Shown: positions 29,108 through 37,454 of the stretch, in pieces
Position numbering within the stretch: the first letter of the stretch is position 1
Layout: every line of letters begins with the position of its first letter
The notes under the pieces: generated by a model
What the model saw: the letters and a program-made list of their open reading frames with translations, nothing else
What the model was told of the DNA's origin: nothing
The model's database searches: none
Translations under genes and position numbers: made by a program
Origin: Erythrobacter sanguineus
GTDB taxonomy: Bacteria > Pseudomonadota > Alphaproteobacteria > Sphingomonadales > Sphingomonadaceae
NCBI RefSeq assembly: GCF_900143235.1
Contig: NZ_FRDF01000005.1
Coordinates: 62,001 to 126,000, forward strand
DNA length: 64,000 bases
Reading direction: 5' to 3'

Positions 29108-30642
29108 TGCCCATACCCCGGTTCTCCCGCCACGCGGACTGCCTCGCGGGCGGCGGCGATCAGGGCGCCGGCCTTGGCGCGGCATTCGGCAAGTTCGTAA
29201 TCGGGTTCTGAATCGGCAACGATCCCTGCGCCTGCCTGCACGTGCATCACCCCGTCCTTGACCACGGCAGTGCGCAGCACGATGCACGAATCAAGGCTGC
29301 CGTCGGGCGCGAAATAGCCGACCCCGCCAGCATAGGCCCCGCGCGTTTCCGGCTCCAGTTCGGCGATGATCTCGCACGCCCGGATTTTCGGGGCGCCTGA
29401 CACAGTGCCCGCTGGAAAACCTGCAAACAACGCGTCCAATGCGTCCTTATCGGACGCAAGCTTGCCCACCACATTGCTGACGATATGCATGACATGGCTA
29501 TAGCGTTCGACCGTGAAGCTGTCGGTGACAGTAACGCTGCCTGTCGCCGCCACCCGGCCCACATCATTGCGCCCCAGATCCAGCAGCATCAGATGTTCGG
29601 AGCGTTCCTTGGGATCGGCCAGCAGGCTGGCTTCGTTGGCGATGTCTTCCTCGCGCGTGGCCCCGCGAGGCCGGGTGCCGGCAATCGGACGGATGGTGAC
29701 CTCATCGTCGCGCACCCGCACCAGAATTTCGGGACTGGACCCCACCAGCGCAAAGCCGGGCAGGTCGAGGAAATAGAGAAACGGCGAAGGATTTACCCGG
29801 CGCAGGGCGCGGTACAGCGCCAGCGGCGGCAGCGGGAAGGGGCAGGTAAAGCGCTGGGCGAGCACGACCTGAAAAATGTCGCCTGCGAGGATGTAGTCCT
29901 TCGCCCGCAACGCCATGGCCTTGTAATCATCGGGTGCGATTACCGGTGCAAGGTCGGGCAGCGCATCGGGCAGGGCAGGCTGCTCCGCCTGCGGAGCTGC
30001 CTGGGCAAGCTGGCTCAGCACGGCATCGATCCGTTCGCCGGCATGTTCAACCGCAGCTTGCGGATTGTCCGCCTGCCAGATCGGTGCAACGGCATAAAGC
30101 GCGTCGGTCAGCCCATCGAAAACAAGGATCACCCCTGGCCGCACGAACAGCAGATCAGGCAGGGCAAGCGGGCTGTCGGCGGCGCGTGGCAGGCGCTCGA
30201 CCAGGCCAATCGTCTCATAGCCGAGATAGCCGACCAGACAGGCGAGGGCAGGGGGCAGGCCTTCGGGCAGGGGATCGACCCGGCAGGTCGCGGCCAGCGC
30301 ACGCAATTCAGCCAGCGCATCGCCGCTGCACGGCTCAAAGGCCTCGCGGTCGCGGCGCCAGTCTCGGTTGATTTCGGCGGTGGTGCCGCTGGCCCGGAAC
30401 ACCAGATCGGGATCGAGGCCCAGCAGGCTGTAACGTCCGCGCACCTCGCCGCCCTCGACCGATTCGAGCAGGAAATCGCCGCGCCCGGGCACAATCAACC
30501 GCCGCGCCGCGCCGACCGGCGTGTCGCTGTCGGCGATGATCCGCCGCCACACCAGCGCCGGGCCGCCCAGCGCCAGCGCTGCGGCGGCAGCAGCTGCGTT
30601 TTCGGGCAGACCGGTCGAATTGGGATCGGATCGGGTGGTCAC
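29104..30642 (-). CDS. trpE: Anthranilate synthase component I
   Basis: This 512-aa chorismate-binding enzyme makes anthranilate with TrpG. The C-terminal catalytic motifs are clear: IRPIAGTRPRGATREED, LMLLDLGRNDVGRVA, GTVSGAPKIRACEII and GAYAGGVGYF. The N-terminal region has a LLESVEGGEVRGRYS motif, which suggests feedback inhibition by tryptophan. GTG start at 30642. Only 19 bases separate it from ppiD, too little for a trp leader-peptide attenuator directly in front. Confidence 0.96.
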   Translation of the reverse strand: MTTRSDPNSTGLPENAAAAAAALALGGPALVWRRIIADSDTPVGAARRLIVPGRGDFLLESVEGGEVRGRYSLLGLDPDLVFRASGTTAEINRDWRRDREAFEPCSGDALAELRALAATCRVDPLPEGLPPALACLVGYLGYETIGLVERLPRAADSPLALPDLLFVRPGVILVFDGLTDALYAVAPIWQADNPQAAVEHAGERIDAVLSQLAQAAPQAEQPALPDALPDLAPVIAPDDYKAMALRAKDYILAGDIFQVVLAQRFTCPFPLPPLALYRALRRVNPSPFLYFLDLPGFALVGSSPEILVRVRDDEVTIRPIAGTRPRGATREEDIANEASLLADPKERSEHLMLLDLGRNDVGRVAATGSVTVTDSFTVERYSHVMHIVSNVVGKLASDKDALDALFAGFPAGTVSGAPKIRACEIIAELEPETRGAYAGGVGYFAPDGSLDSCIVLRTAVVKDGVMHVQAGAGIVADSEPDYELAECRAKAGALIAAAREAVRVAGEPGYGQ

Positions 30643-30661
30643 GAAGCGGCTGTGCCTGCGC

Positions 30662-32596
30662 TCATTGTTCGCCGGTCAGCTGCTTGCGCACCGCCGCGAT
30701 GGCCGCCTCGTTGCGCGTCGTGCCCAGCTCTGCACGCATCGCTGCCTGCGCCTGACTGCGATATTCCTCTGTCAGGGTGGGCGCGAGCTGGCGGCGGGTC
30801 TGTTCCAGCAGACCCGGTTCGCCGTCGACCGGATCGGTGGTGATTTCATCAAGGCTGATAATATACCAGCCCAGATCGCGCGGAGCCTCCAGCACCTTGA
30901 TCGATCCTTCGGCCATGGAGAACATCAGCACCAGCGGCGGCGGGAGATTGCCCTGCCGCTGGGCTAGCAATTCACGGCGTTTCAGATCGATCGGCTCACG
31001 CTCGAAACCGGACTTTTCCTCGGCGGCGATGGCCGCGGAAAGGGCCATGTCGCCTCGTGCCTTTTCGATGATCCGGTCGGCTGCCGCGCGGGCGGCTTTT
31101 GCGCCTTGCGCCCGGCTCCACGCTGCCTCGGCCTGCTGTTTGATCTCGTCCAGCGGCGGGGCGGCGGCTTCCTCGATTCGTGCGACTTCGAAAACCACGA
31201 ATTGCTGCCCGGGCACGACCTCGGCCAGTTGCGGTTCGCTTTCATCCATCTGGAATGCGGTTGAAAGCACCGGCACCAGTTGCGGTACGATCTGCACATC
31301 AGCCCGCCCGAAGGCCTGCCCGCTGGCAAGCAGGGCGGGCGTGGTCTCGATGGTGAGGTCATAGGCCTTGGCCACTTCGGCCAGCGCCGTGCCGCCGTCG
31401 ATCTCGGCCTCGATCTCCGCCGTCAGGTCGGCCACGGCAGCGCCGCGCTTTTCAGTGGCAAGCTGCTCGGTGATTTCGGGGCTGGCCTGGGCAAGGGTGC
31501 GCGCCGGGATGCGCTCGATTTCATCGACCCGCGCGACATACCACCCAAGCGTGCCCTGCGCCGGTTCGACCGCCGTGCCGCGCTCGGCCTTGAAGACATT
31601 TTCCGCAAAGGCGAAGCTGGTCGCATTGGCGAGCGTTTCGCGATCGCGCAGCTCGGCGCTCGATGAATTGAAGCCCGCCTCGAGCGCCGCCGCCTCAAGC
31701 GAGGTTCCCGCGCGGATCCGCGCTGCCAAAGCCTTGGCGGCATCCTCGGTCGGAACGACAAAGGACGTCACCGCGCGGCGCTCGATTGCCTTGTATTGGT
31801 CGGCATCACGCTTGTACCGCGCCGCGATTTCCGCTTCGCTTGGCGTGGCGGACACTTCGAGCGTGTCGGCACCAAATACGGCAAAGCGCAAGGTGCGGCG
31901 TTCGGGGCGGATGAACTGGGTGCGGTTTTCGCCATACCATTGGGTCAGCTGGGCCTCGCTCGGCCCGCTTTCCGGCGCAAAGATGCTGCTTGGCACCAGC
32001 GCGATTTCCCCGCGCCGCCGTTCCAGCACCAGCGCGGCATATTGCCGGGCGATCCTCTCGGGCATCTGCGGTGCGACCACGGCGGGCTTCAGCAATTGCT
32101 GTTCGAGCAGGCCGTCCTTCAGATCGCGGCGGAACACCGCATCGCTCAGCCCGGCCTGGCGCAGCGCGGCAAGGTAGCTGTCCTCGTCAAATTCGCCGGT
32201 CAGCCCGCGGAACGCTTCGATCTTGAGGATTTCGCTGTTGACCAGATTCTGGCCCGCCCTGAGGTCGTATTTCTCGGCATAATTGCCCACCGCATAGCGA
32301 TTGATCAGCTGGCGCAGCACTTCGTCCAGCCCGCCTTCGGTGACGAATTCGGGCATGGTCAGGGTCGGGTTCTGGCGCCGCATCTGATCAAGCCCGGTGG
32401 TGGCTGCGGTGACCAGTTCGGAATTGGCGACAGGTTCGCCGCCGACCACAGCCACCCGGTCGCCGCCCGACACCCCGCCGAACGTCGACCCGGTGATATC
32501 CGCCGCTGCAAAAGCGAGCGCGATCAGCACCAGAAAACCGATGAAGATCGGCAGACCGATCTTCGACTGGAAAAAGCGACGGAAAAAGGACAGCAT
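30662..32596 (-). CDS. ppiD: PpiD-type periplasmic folding chaperone (SurA/parvulin family)
   Basis: This 644-aa protein has an N-terminal cytoplasmic MLSFFRRFFQSK, one membrane anchor (about 13-32) and a large periplasmic part. A SurA-like N-domain is followed by a parvulin-like region and a long C-terminal helical arm, the layout of PpiD, which helps proteins leaving the Sec translocon. The peptidyl-prolyl isomerase module is poorly conserved, so isomerase activity is uncertain. ATG 32596 follows AAAAAGGACAGC at good spacing. It begins the ppiD-trp transcription unit and diverges from tpiA. Confidence 0.88.
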   Translation of the reverse strand: MLSFFRRFFQSKIGLPIFIGFLVLIALAFAAADITGSTFGGVSGGDRVAVVGGEPVANSELVTAATTGLDQMRRQNPTLTMPEFVTEGGLDEVLRQLINRYAVGNYAEKYDLRAGQNLVNSEILKIEAFRGLTGEFDEDSYLAALRQAGLSDAVFRRDLKDGLLEQQLLKPAVVAPQMPERIARQYAALVLERRRGEIALVPSSIFAPESGPSEAQLTQWYGENRTQFIRPERRTLRFAVFGADTLEVSATPSEAEIAARYKRDADQYKAIERRAVTSFVVPTEDAAKALAARIRAGTSLEAAALEAGFNSSSAELRDRETLANATSFAFAENVFKAERGTAVEPAQGTLGWYVARVDEIERIPARTLAQASPEITEQLATEKRGAAVADLTAEIEAEIDGGTALAEVAKAYDLTIETTPALLASGQAFGRADVQIVPQLVPVLSTAFQMDESEPQLAEVVPGQQFVVFEVARIEEAAAPPLDEIKQQAEAAWSRAQGAKAARAAADRIIEKARGDMALSAAIAAEEKSGFEREPIDLKRRELLAQRQGNLPPPLVLMFSMAEGSIKVLEAPRDLGWYIISLDEITTDPVDGEPGLLEQTRRQLAPTLTEEYRSQAQAAMRAELGTTRNEAAIAAVRKQLTGEQ

Positions 32597-32659
32597 TGCG
32601 GTTAAGACCCTACCGGTAAGTATTGGCTGCCGGCGGGCAAGGCGGGGTCCCCCGTCTGC

Positions 32660-32687
32660 CGCAAGCGAAATGGCGCAAGCGAAATAG
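32660..32687. repeat. 14-bp tandem repeat in the ppiD-tpiA intergenic region
   Basis: CGCAAGCGAAATGG (32660-32673) and CGCAAGCGAAATAG (32674-32687) are adjacent copies with one mismatch. They lie upstream of ppiD. No function is evident. Confidence 0.75.
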
Positions 32688-32733
32688 CGCGAGCGCGCTT
32701 TATCCACCCTGAGACCGCGCGGCAACAGGTCTC

Positions 32734-32798
32734 CCGGCCTTTTGTTCAACCGGCGCCTTTTGTGCAACCGGCGTGTTTTGTTGATCGGGCCTTTTGAC
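32734..32798. repeat. Imperfect 16-18 bp repeats (about four copies) upstream of tpiA
   Basis: Units CCGGC(GC)CTTTTGT(T/G)CAA start at 32734, 32750 and 32768, with a decayed fourth from 32786. They run straight into the likely tpiA -35 box. Repeats of one helical turn and a half could be a protein-binding array or the result of slippage. Confidence 0.6.
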
Positions 32799-32822
32799 TG
32801 CGGGGTCTACCTCGGCTAGCGG
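32794..32822 (+). promoter_or_regulatory. Candidate tpiA promoter
   Basis: TTGACT at 32794-32799 and TAGCGG at 32817-32822 are 17 bases apart. The -35 is good and the -10 is weak. It would give a 5' leader of about 60 bases containing a perfect inverted repeat (32850-32865). Confidence 0.4.
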
Positions 32823-32849
32823 ACGCTCCCCCAAGGGCGTAATGTCTAT

Positions 32850-32865
32850 GGGAATCGCTATTCCC
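32850..32865. promoter_or_regulatory. Perfect 6+6 inverted repeat in the tpiA leader
   Basis: GGGAAT (32850-32855), four bases, then ATTCCC (32860-32865) lie 24 bases before the tpiA start codon. It could be an operator or an RNA hairpin close to the ribosome site. No regulator is identified. Confidence 0.4.
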
Positions 32866-32889
32866 TCTCCAAAGGTCCAGGACAAACCC

Positions 32890-33663
32890 ATGACACGCCG
32901 ACCTTACATCGTCGGAAACTGGAAGATGCACGGCACCCGCGCGATGCTGTCCGAAGCGCGCGCCATTGATCGCGCAGCCCAGCGGCACATGAAGGTGGAG
33001 GTTGCGCTGGCGCCGCCCTTCACGCTGATCCACCCGATCCACCGCGAGGCCGAGCAGATCTCGGTCGGCGCGCAGGATTGCCACCATGCCGATGGCGGTG
33101 CGCATACCGGCGACATATCGGCAGCGATGGTCGCCGATGCCGGGGCCAAGTTCGTGATCCTCGGCCACTCCGAACGGCGGCAGGATCATGCCGAGGACGA
33201 CGCGCTGGTGCGCGCCAAGGCCGGGGCGGCGCTGGCGGCGGGCCTGAGAATCATCATGTGTTGCGGCGAAAGCGCCAAGACCCGCGAATCGGGCCGTGCG
33301 GTCGCCTTTGTCAAAACACAGCTCAAGGCCTCGCTCCCGTCGCCGGACGATGTGCCGGCCGACCTCGCCGAGCGCATCACGGTGGCCTATGAACCGATCT
33401 GGGCGATCGGCACGGGCAATGCCGCCACCACCGATGACATCGCCGAGATGCATGATGCGATCCGGCACCTGCTAGTCGAGCTTTACGGCGAGGAACAGGG
33501 CGGCGCGGTGCGCATCCTGTATGGCGGCTCGGTCAAGGCCGAGAACGCTGCCGAAATCTTCGCCGTGCCCGAAGTGGGCGGGGCGCTGGTGGGCGGGGCA
33601 AGCCTGACGGCCGACAGCTTCATGGGCATTGCGCTGGCGGCGGGCGAGCCGACGGATCATTGA
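32890..33663 (+). CDS. tpiA: Triose-phosphate isomerase
   Basis: This 257-aa (beta/alpha)8 enzyme interconverts dihydroxyacetone phosphate and glyceraldehyde 3-phosphate. The catalytic residues are all visible: Asn/Lys in VGNWKMHG, His in ILGHSERR, Glu in AYEPIWAIGTG, then YGGSVKAEN for phosphate binding. ATG at 32890 follows CCAGGACAAACC, with AGGA at good spacing. A longer frame opens from a GTG at 32794, but it covers promoter-like sequence and is not needed. Confidence 0.97.
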   Translation: MTRRPYIVGNWKMHGTRAMLSEARAIDRAAQRHMKVEVALAPPFTLIHPIHREAEQISVGAQDCHHADGGAHTGDISAAMVADAGAKFVILGHSERRQDHAEDDALVRAKAGAALAAGLRIIMCCGESAKTRESGRAVAFVKTQLKASLPSPDDVPADLAERITVAYEPIWAIGTGNAATTDDIAEMHDAIRHLLVELYGEEQGGAVRILYGGSVKAENAAEIFAVPEVGGALVGGASLTADSFMGIALAAGEPTDH

Positions 33664-33770
33664 TCGCAGCAACGGGCCTGTGCCGGCCACCCTTGCCGAG
33701 ACCGCGCGCGTTGCCTACATGGCGCGCAGATTGCCACACCGGGCGCAACGCCCTTTGACGAGTTTTGTCC

Positions 33771-34145
33771 ATGTCCCTGTTTATCTTCCTCACCGTGATT
33801 CAGGCTGTGGTGGCCGCAGCGCTGGTCGGCGTGGTGCTGATGCAGCGCTCCGAAGGCGGGGGACTGGGCATTGGCGGAAACCCGTCCGGCGGGATCGGTG
33901 CGCGTGGGGCTGCAGATTTCCTGACCCGGTCGACCAAGTGGCTGGCCGTGGCGTTCGTGGTGCTGTCGATCGTGCTGGCCGCGCTCGCCGTGCGTGAGAG
34001 CAGCCTTGGCACCGTAAGCTCGACGCTTGATCGCGCTGCACCGGCCGCTGCACCCGATCTGCTGGCCGATTCGGCGGATACCCCGGCAAATGCTCCCGCT
34101 GAAACGGCACCGGCCGCTCCGGCCAAAGACCCGCTCGCTGAATAA
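33771..34145 (+). CDS. secG: Protein-export membrane protein SecG
   Basis: This is the 124-aa small subunit of the SecYEG translocon. It has two helices (about 3-22 and 54-73) with the conserved loop MQRSEGGGLGIGGNPSGGIG between them, which is diagnostic. The C-terminal tail of about 45 residues is rich in Ala, Pro and Asp, common in alphaproteobacterial SecG. ATG at 33771 is preferred over an in-frame TTG two codons earlier. A terminator-like structure follows at once. tpiA-secG-pyrG is a frequent alphaproteobacterial order. Confidence 0.95.
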   Translation: MSLFIFLTVIQAVVAAALVGVVLMQRSEGGGLGIGGNPSGGIGARGAADFLTRSTKWLAVAFVVLSIVLAALAVRESSLGTVSSTLDRAAPAAAPDLLADSADTPANAPAETAPAAPAKDPLAE

Positions 34146-34148
34146 GCG

Positions 34149-34182
34149 CGGCGCGTGCGCCGTCTGGCGTTTTTTGCCAGAC
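34149..34182 (+). terminator. Terminator-like hairpins after secG
   Basis: CGCC-GTCT-GGCG (34158-34169) is followed by six T residues (34170-34175), a short intrinsic terminator. Two competing stems overlap it: CGGCGC/GCGCCG (34149-34162), and GTCTGGC/GCCAGAC (34162-34182), which puts the T-run in its loop. The alternative folds could make termination conditional. Confidence 0.55.
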
Positions 34183-34491
34183 CTCAGGCGGGATGCATCA
34201 TCATGTTGATGGGGTGTTCAATCCGCGATCTTTCCAAGCCAGCGGCGGCGACCATGATCCGTGCTGCGGATCTTGCGCGCTTTTCCCATGCATGACCTGG
34301 ATTCTTCCTGGCTGATCTCGTTTTTTTCCAAAAGCACGATCTTGGCTGCTGGAAGCGACATGGTGTCCGCCGTGTCCACCCTGATTACCGTTCAGAATGC
34401 GGCCTTCGGACGACACGCCTGTGGATGGCCGCGCACAAGTGCCGCAATTCGCTTGCCCCGAATCCCTCTCGCTGCTTAAGGCCCGTCTCCC
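34183..34491. other. Intergenic region between secG and pyrG without a convincing gene
   Basis: This stretch of about 309 bases is less GC-rich than its surroundings and contains runs such as TTTTTTTCC. Short reading frames exist but lack ribosome sites and protein-like composition. It probably holds the pyrG promoter and leader. I see no clear -35/-10 pair and no known riboswitch. Confidence 0.5.
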
Positions 34492-36129
34492 ATGGCGCGG
34501 TACATTTTCATCACCGGCGGCGTGGTCTCCTCGCTCGGCAAAGGTCTCATGGCTGCCTCACTGGCGGCCCTCCTGCAGGCGCGTGGCTACAAGGTCCGCA
34601 TCCGCAAGTTCGATCCCTATCTCAACGTCGATCCGGGCACGATGAGCCCCTATCAGCACGGCGAGGTCTATGTCACCGATGACGGGGCAGAGACCGATCT
34701 CGATCTCGGGCATTACGAACGTTTCACCGGCGTTTCCGCGCGGCAGAGCGACAATATCACCAGCGGGCGGGTTTACCGCGACATCATCGCCAAGGAACGC
34801 CGCGGCGATTATCTGGGCGCGACAGTGCAGGTGATCCCGCACGTGACCGACGCGATCAAGGCGTTTGCGCTCGCCGATCAGGGCGATCACGATTTCATCC
34901 TGTGCGAGATCGGCGGGACGGTGGGCGACATCGAATCGCTGCCCTTCATGGAAGCAATCCGCCAGCTCCGGAACGAACTCGAACCGCTCCAGACCCTTTC
35001 GGTTCATGTGACGCTGGTGCCCTATATCAAGGCGGCGGGCGAGCTGAAGACCAAGCCGACCCAGCATTCGGTGCGCGAACTCGCCAGCCTCGGGATCAAG
35101 CCCGACTTGCTGCTGTGCCGTGCGGAACATCCGATCCCCGACAGCGAGCGTCAGAAAATCGCGAATTTCTGCAACGTGCGCAAAGAGGCGGTGATCCCGG
35201 CGCTGGATGCGCCGTCGATCTATTCGGTGCCGCTGCAATATCATGCCGAAGGGCTGGATGCCGAAGTCCTGCGCGGTTTCGGCATTACCGATGCGCCTGC
35301 CCCTGACCTGACGGCGTGGAATGATGTAACCGACCGCTATTTCAACCCCGAAGGCGAGGTCACCATAGCTGTCGTCGGCAAATATGTTGGGCTGCCTGAT
35401 GCCTACAAGAGCCTGAACGAAGCGCTGGTGCATGGCGGCCTTGCCAACCGGGTCAGGGTCAACATCAAGTGGATCGATGCCGAGATTTTTGAGGGTGACG
35501 ACACCTCGCAGATCATCGCCGCGCTGGAACCGATGCACGGCATTCTGGTGCCCGGCGGTTTCGGGACCCGTGGGAGCGAGGGCAAGATCGCCGCGGTAGG
35601 CTTTGCCCGGACGCGCAATGTGCCGTTCTTCGGCATTTGTCTGGGCATGCAGATGGCCTGCGTCGAAGGCGCGCGCACGGCGGGGCTCGCCAAGGCTTCG
35701 TCAACCGAGTTCGGGCCGACCGATACCCCGGTGGTAGGCATCATCACCGAGTGGATGAGCAAGGAAGGCTTGCAGCAGCGCGAGGCAGGGGGCGATCTTG
35801 GCGGAACGATGCGGCTTGGCGCCTATCCGGCAAAGCTCAGCGCCAACAGCCACACCTCGCGTATCTATGGCGGGGTGGAGATGATTTCCGAGCGCCACCG
35901 GCACCGCTACGAGGTCAACAGCGCCTTTATCGAGCCGCTGGAAAAGGACGGGCTGCTATTTGCGGGCATGTCGCCCGACGGGTTGCTGCCCGAAATTGTC
36001 GAGCGTCCCGATCACCCGTGGTTTGTCGGTGTGCAGTTCCACCCTGAGCTGAAATCCCGCCCGTTCGATCCGCATCCCTTGTTCGCCGGGTTCATCGCAG
36101 CGGCACTGGAGCAATCGCGACTCGTGTAG
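34492..36129 (+). CDS. pyrG: CTP synthase
   Basis: This 545-aa enzyme makes CTP from UTP, ATP and glutamine. The N-terminal synthase domain begins [20 protein letters not shown] with the P-loop, followed by the Mg/UTP site [15 protein letters not shown]. The C-terminal glutaminase domain has the catalytic Cys in [13 protein letters not shown] and His/Glu in [11 protein letters not shown]. Length and motifs are entirely normal. It probably has its own promoter, because a terminator-like hairpin follows secG. Confidence 0.98.
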   Translation: MARYIFITGGVVSSLGKGLMAASLAALLQARGYKVRIRKFDPYLNVDPGTMSPYQHGEVYVTDDGAETDLDLGHYERFTGVSARQSDNITSGRVYRDIIAKERRGDYLGATVQVIPHVTDAIKAFALADQGDHDFILCEIGGTVGDIESLPFMEAIRQLRNELEPLQTLSVHVTLVPYIKAAGELKTKPTQHSVRELASLGIKPDLLLCRAEHPIPDSERQKIANFCNVRKEAVIPALDAPSIYSVPLQYHAEGLDAEVLRGFGITDAPAPDLTAWNDVTDRYFNPEGEVTIAVVGKYVGLPDAYKSLNEALVHGGLANRVRVNIKWIDAEIFEGDDTSQIIAALEPMHGILVPGGFGTRGSEGKIAAVGFARTRNVPFFGICLGMQMACVEGARTAGLAKASSTEFGPTDTPVVGIITEWMSKEGLQQREAGGDLGGTMRLGAYPAKLSANSHTSRIYGGVEMISERHRHRYEVNSAFIEPLEKDGLLFAGMSPDGLLPEIVERPDHPWFVGVQFHPELKSRPFDPHPLFAGFIAAALEQSRLV

Positions 36130-36140
36130 AGTGCAGAGCA

Positions 36141-36177
36141 ATCTCAGGCCCCGATCTCAGGCCCCGATCTCAACTGG
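36141..36177. repeat. 13-bp direct repeat downstream of pyrG
   Basis: ATCTCAGGCCCCG is present at 36141-36153 and 36154-36166, with a third partial copy (ATCTCA) from 36167. The repeat begins 11 bases after the pyrG stop. Confidence 0.7.
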
Positions 36178-36249
36178 ATCAGATTAGGCTGCACGGCTGC
36201 GCACAAGCCGCCGATTGTCAGTTTGTTGGGCCAGCTTGTTACAACCCGC

Positions 36250-36291
36250 GGCCAACATGTGTCGTATCTTTACAAAGATGTAAGTTTGGCC
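36250..36291. other. Nested dyad in the pyrG-hsp20 intergenic region
   Basis: GGCCAA (36250-36255) pairs with TTGGCC (36286-36291), and inside them ATCTTT/AAAGAT (36266-36279) forms a second stem. It sits in a 425-base gap (36130-36554) with no convincing gene. It may be a structured RNA or an operator. I could not match it to tmRNA, 6S or SRP RNA. Confidence 0.4.
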
Positions 36292-36483
36292 TTGCGTGAG
36301 GTTACGGTTAAGCATTAAACGCGCATTATCAGATGGCGTCTCGTACCCACTGCGCGGCCAGGCAGGCAGCGCTTGCAAGCGGGGCAGTAGCGGTATTCCC
36401 GCAAGGTGCCCGGATCCTCTGGCGAATTTGGCTTGCTGGATTTTGTCCGTCTTCTGCGACCCGGACGGACAGGATCAGGCAAG

Positions 36484-36533
36484 GCGGCGAAAGCCGCGGG
36501 GGCGGATCGAAAGATCCGCCCCCTTTGATTTTC
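36484..36533 (+). terminator. Strong hairpin terminator between pyrG and hsp20
   Basis: A perfect 11-bp stem GGGGGCGGATC/GATCCGCCCCC (36498-36508 and 36513-36523) with a GAAA loop is followed by TTTGATTTT on the plus strand. A small stem GCGGC-GAAA-GCCGC precedes it. The T-rich tail means it ends plus-strand transcripts, although pyrG stops 370 bases earlier. It could also stop minus-strand hsp20 transcripts. Confidence 0.75.
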
Positions 36534-36554
36534 AAACGAAAAAGCTGTTCCCTG

Positions 36555-37037
36555 TCAGGCCGCGCTGGCCTGATCTTTATTGTCGCCGTCCACCGGAACG
36601 GCGGTTAGCTGGGCGGCGCCGTTGATCGCGATTTTCTTGGGCTTCATCGCCTCGGGCACTTCACGCACCAGATCGATGGTCAGCAGACCGTCGGCGAGGT
36701 CGGCGTTTTCGACGCGGACGAAATCGGCCAGTTCAAATCTCCGGTCGAACCCGCGATTGGCGATGCCGACGTGGATCAGTTCCGAGCCGTCCGCTGTCTC
36801 CTCGCGCTTTTTGCCTTGCACAACCAGCAGGTTCTGCTGCGCGGTGATGTCGATATCAGCCGCGCGGAAACCGGCCACCGCAAGTGTGATGCGGTAATTG
36901 TCCTCGCCCTGGCGCGAGATGTTGAAGGGCGGGTAATTGTCCCCCGCATTCAGACGCGCCTGATTTTCGAGCAGGTCAAACAGGCGATCAAAGCCCACGG
37001 TGCTGCGGCGGTAGGGGGTGAAATCGAAACGTGACAT
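36555..37037 (-). CDS. Small heat-shock protein (Hsp20/IbpA type)
   Basis: This 160-aa alpha-crystallin-domain chaperone holds unfolding proteins during heat stress. The N-terminus MSRFDFTPYRRSTVGFDRLFDLLE is typical of IbpA-like class A proteins, followed by PPFNISRQGEDNYRITLAVAGF and the domain end ADGLLTIDLVREVPEAMKP. An I-A-I motif follows (KKIAINGAA), the usual IxI contact for oligomerisation. A sigma-32-like promoter may lie at 37153-37181. Confidence 0.93.
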   Translation of the reverse strand: MSRFDFTPYRRSTVGFDRLFDLLENQARLNAGDNYPPFNISRQGEDNYRITLAVAGFRAADIDITAQQNLLVVQGKKREETADGSELIHVGIANRGFDRRFELADFVRVENADLADGLLTIDLVREVPEAMKPKKIAINGAAQLTAVPVDGDNKDQASAA

Positions 37038-37152
37038 AATCGCAAATCCTCTTGTCTGAGCAATTTGGCACCTGATTGCGGGCCTGCCGGATGCAGCACC
37101 CGCTTTGCCGCTTGCGCGTTCCCCAAGACTGGCGGAATACAGCGACAGCCCC

Positions 37153-37181
37153 TATCTGGTTTGCAAATCTTACCTTTCAAG
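37153..37181 (-). promoter_or_regulatory. Candidate heat-shock (sigma-32) promoter for hsp20
   Basis: On the minus strand CTTGAA (37181-37176) and CAGATA (37158-37153) are 17 bases apart, resembling alphaproteobacterial RpoH promoters. The leader to the hsp20 start would be about 110 bases. It overlaps the region just before grxC on the other strand. Confidence 0.35.
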
Positions 37182-37190
37182 AGGATCGCA

Positions 37191-37454
37191 ATGGCTGGCC
37201 CACAGATCGACATCTATACCAAATTCGGTTGCCCTTATTGTGTGCGTGCCAAGCACCTGCTCGACCAGAAGGGCGCGGCCTATTCCGAGCATGACATCAC
37301 CATGGGCGGGCCCAAGCGCGACGAAATGCGCGCGCGCGCACCGCAGGCGATGACAGTGCCGCAGATCTTCATCGGCGATACGCATGTGGGCGGGTCTGAT
37401 GATCTCGCCGCGCTGGAACGAGCAGGCCGGCTCGACGCGCTGCTGGCTGGCTGA
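37191..37454 (+). CDS. grxC: Glutaredoxin 3
   Basis: This 87-aa thiol-disulfide oxidoreductase uses glutathione. The dithiol active site is CPYC (FGCPYCVRAKHLL), with the conserved TVPQIFIGDTHVGGSDDL for glutathione binding. The ATG at 37191 has AAGAGGATCGC in front. The frame extends upstream without homologous sequence, so 37191 is the start. It overlaps the nitrilase-family gene by one base (TGATG), giving a grxC/nit/DUF1178 unit that is common in alphaproteobacteria. Confidence 0.96.
   Translation: MAGPQIDIYTKFGCPYCVRAKHLLDQKGAAYSEHDITMGGPKRDEMRARAPQAMTVPQIFIGDTHVGGSDDLAALERAGRLDALLAG

Noticed and set aside
30643-30661. Tryptophan attenuator before trpE
   Set aside because: Only 19 bases lie between ppiD and trpE, with no Trp-rich leader peptide.
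32700-32891. 63-codon minus-strand frame next to tpiA
   Set aside because: It covers the tpiA promoter, repeats and leader; no good ribosome site. The peptide repeats merely reflect the DNA repeats.
36296-36625. Open frames and possible tmRNA or 6S RNA in the pyrG-hsp20 gap
   Set aside because: No tag-peptide or tRNA-like end for tmRNA and no 6S-type bubble; frames lack ribosome sites and cross the terminator hairpin.
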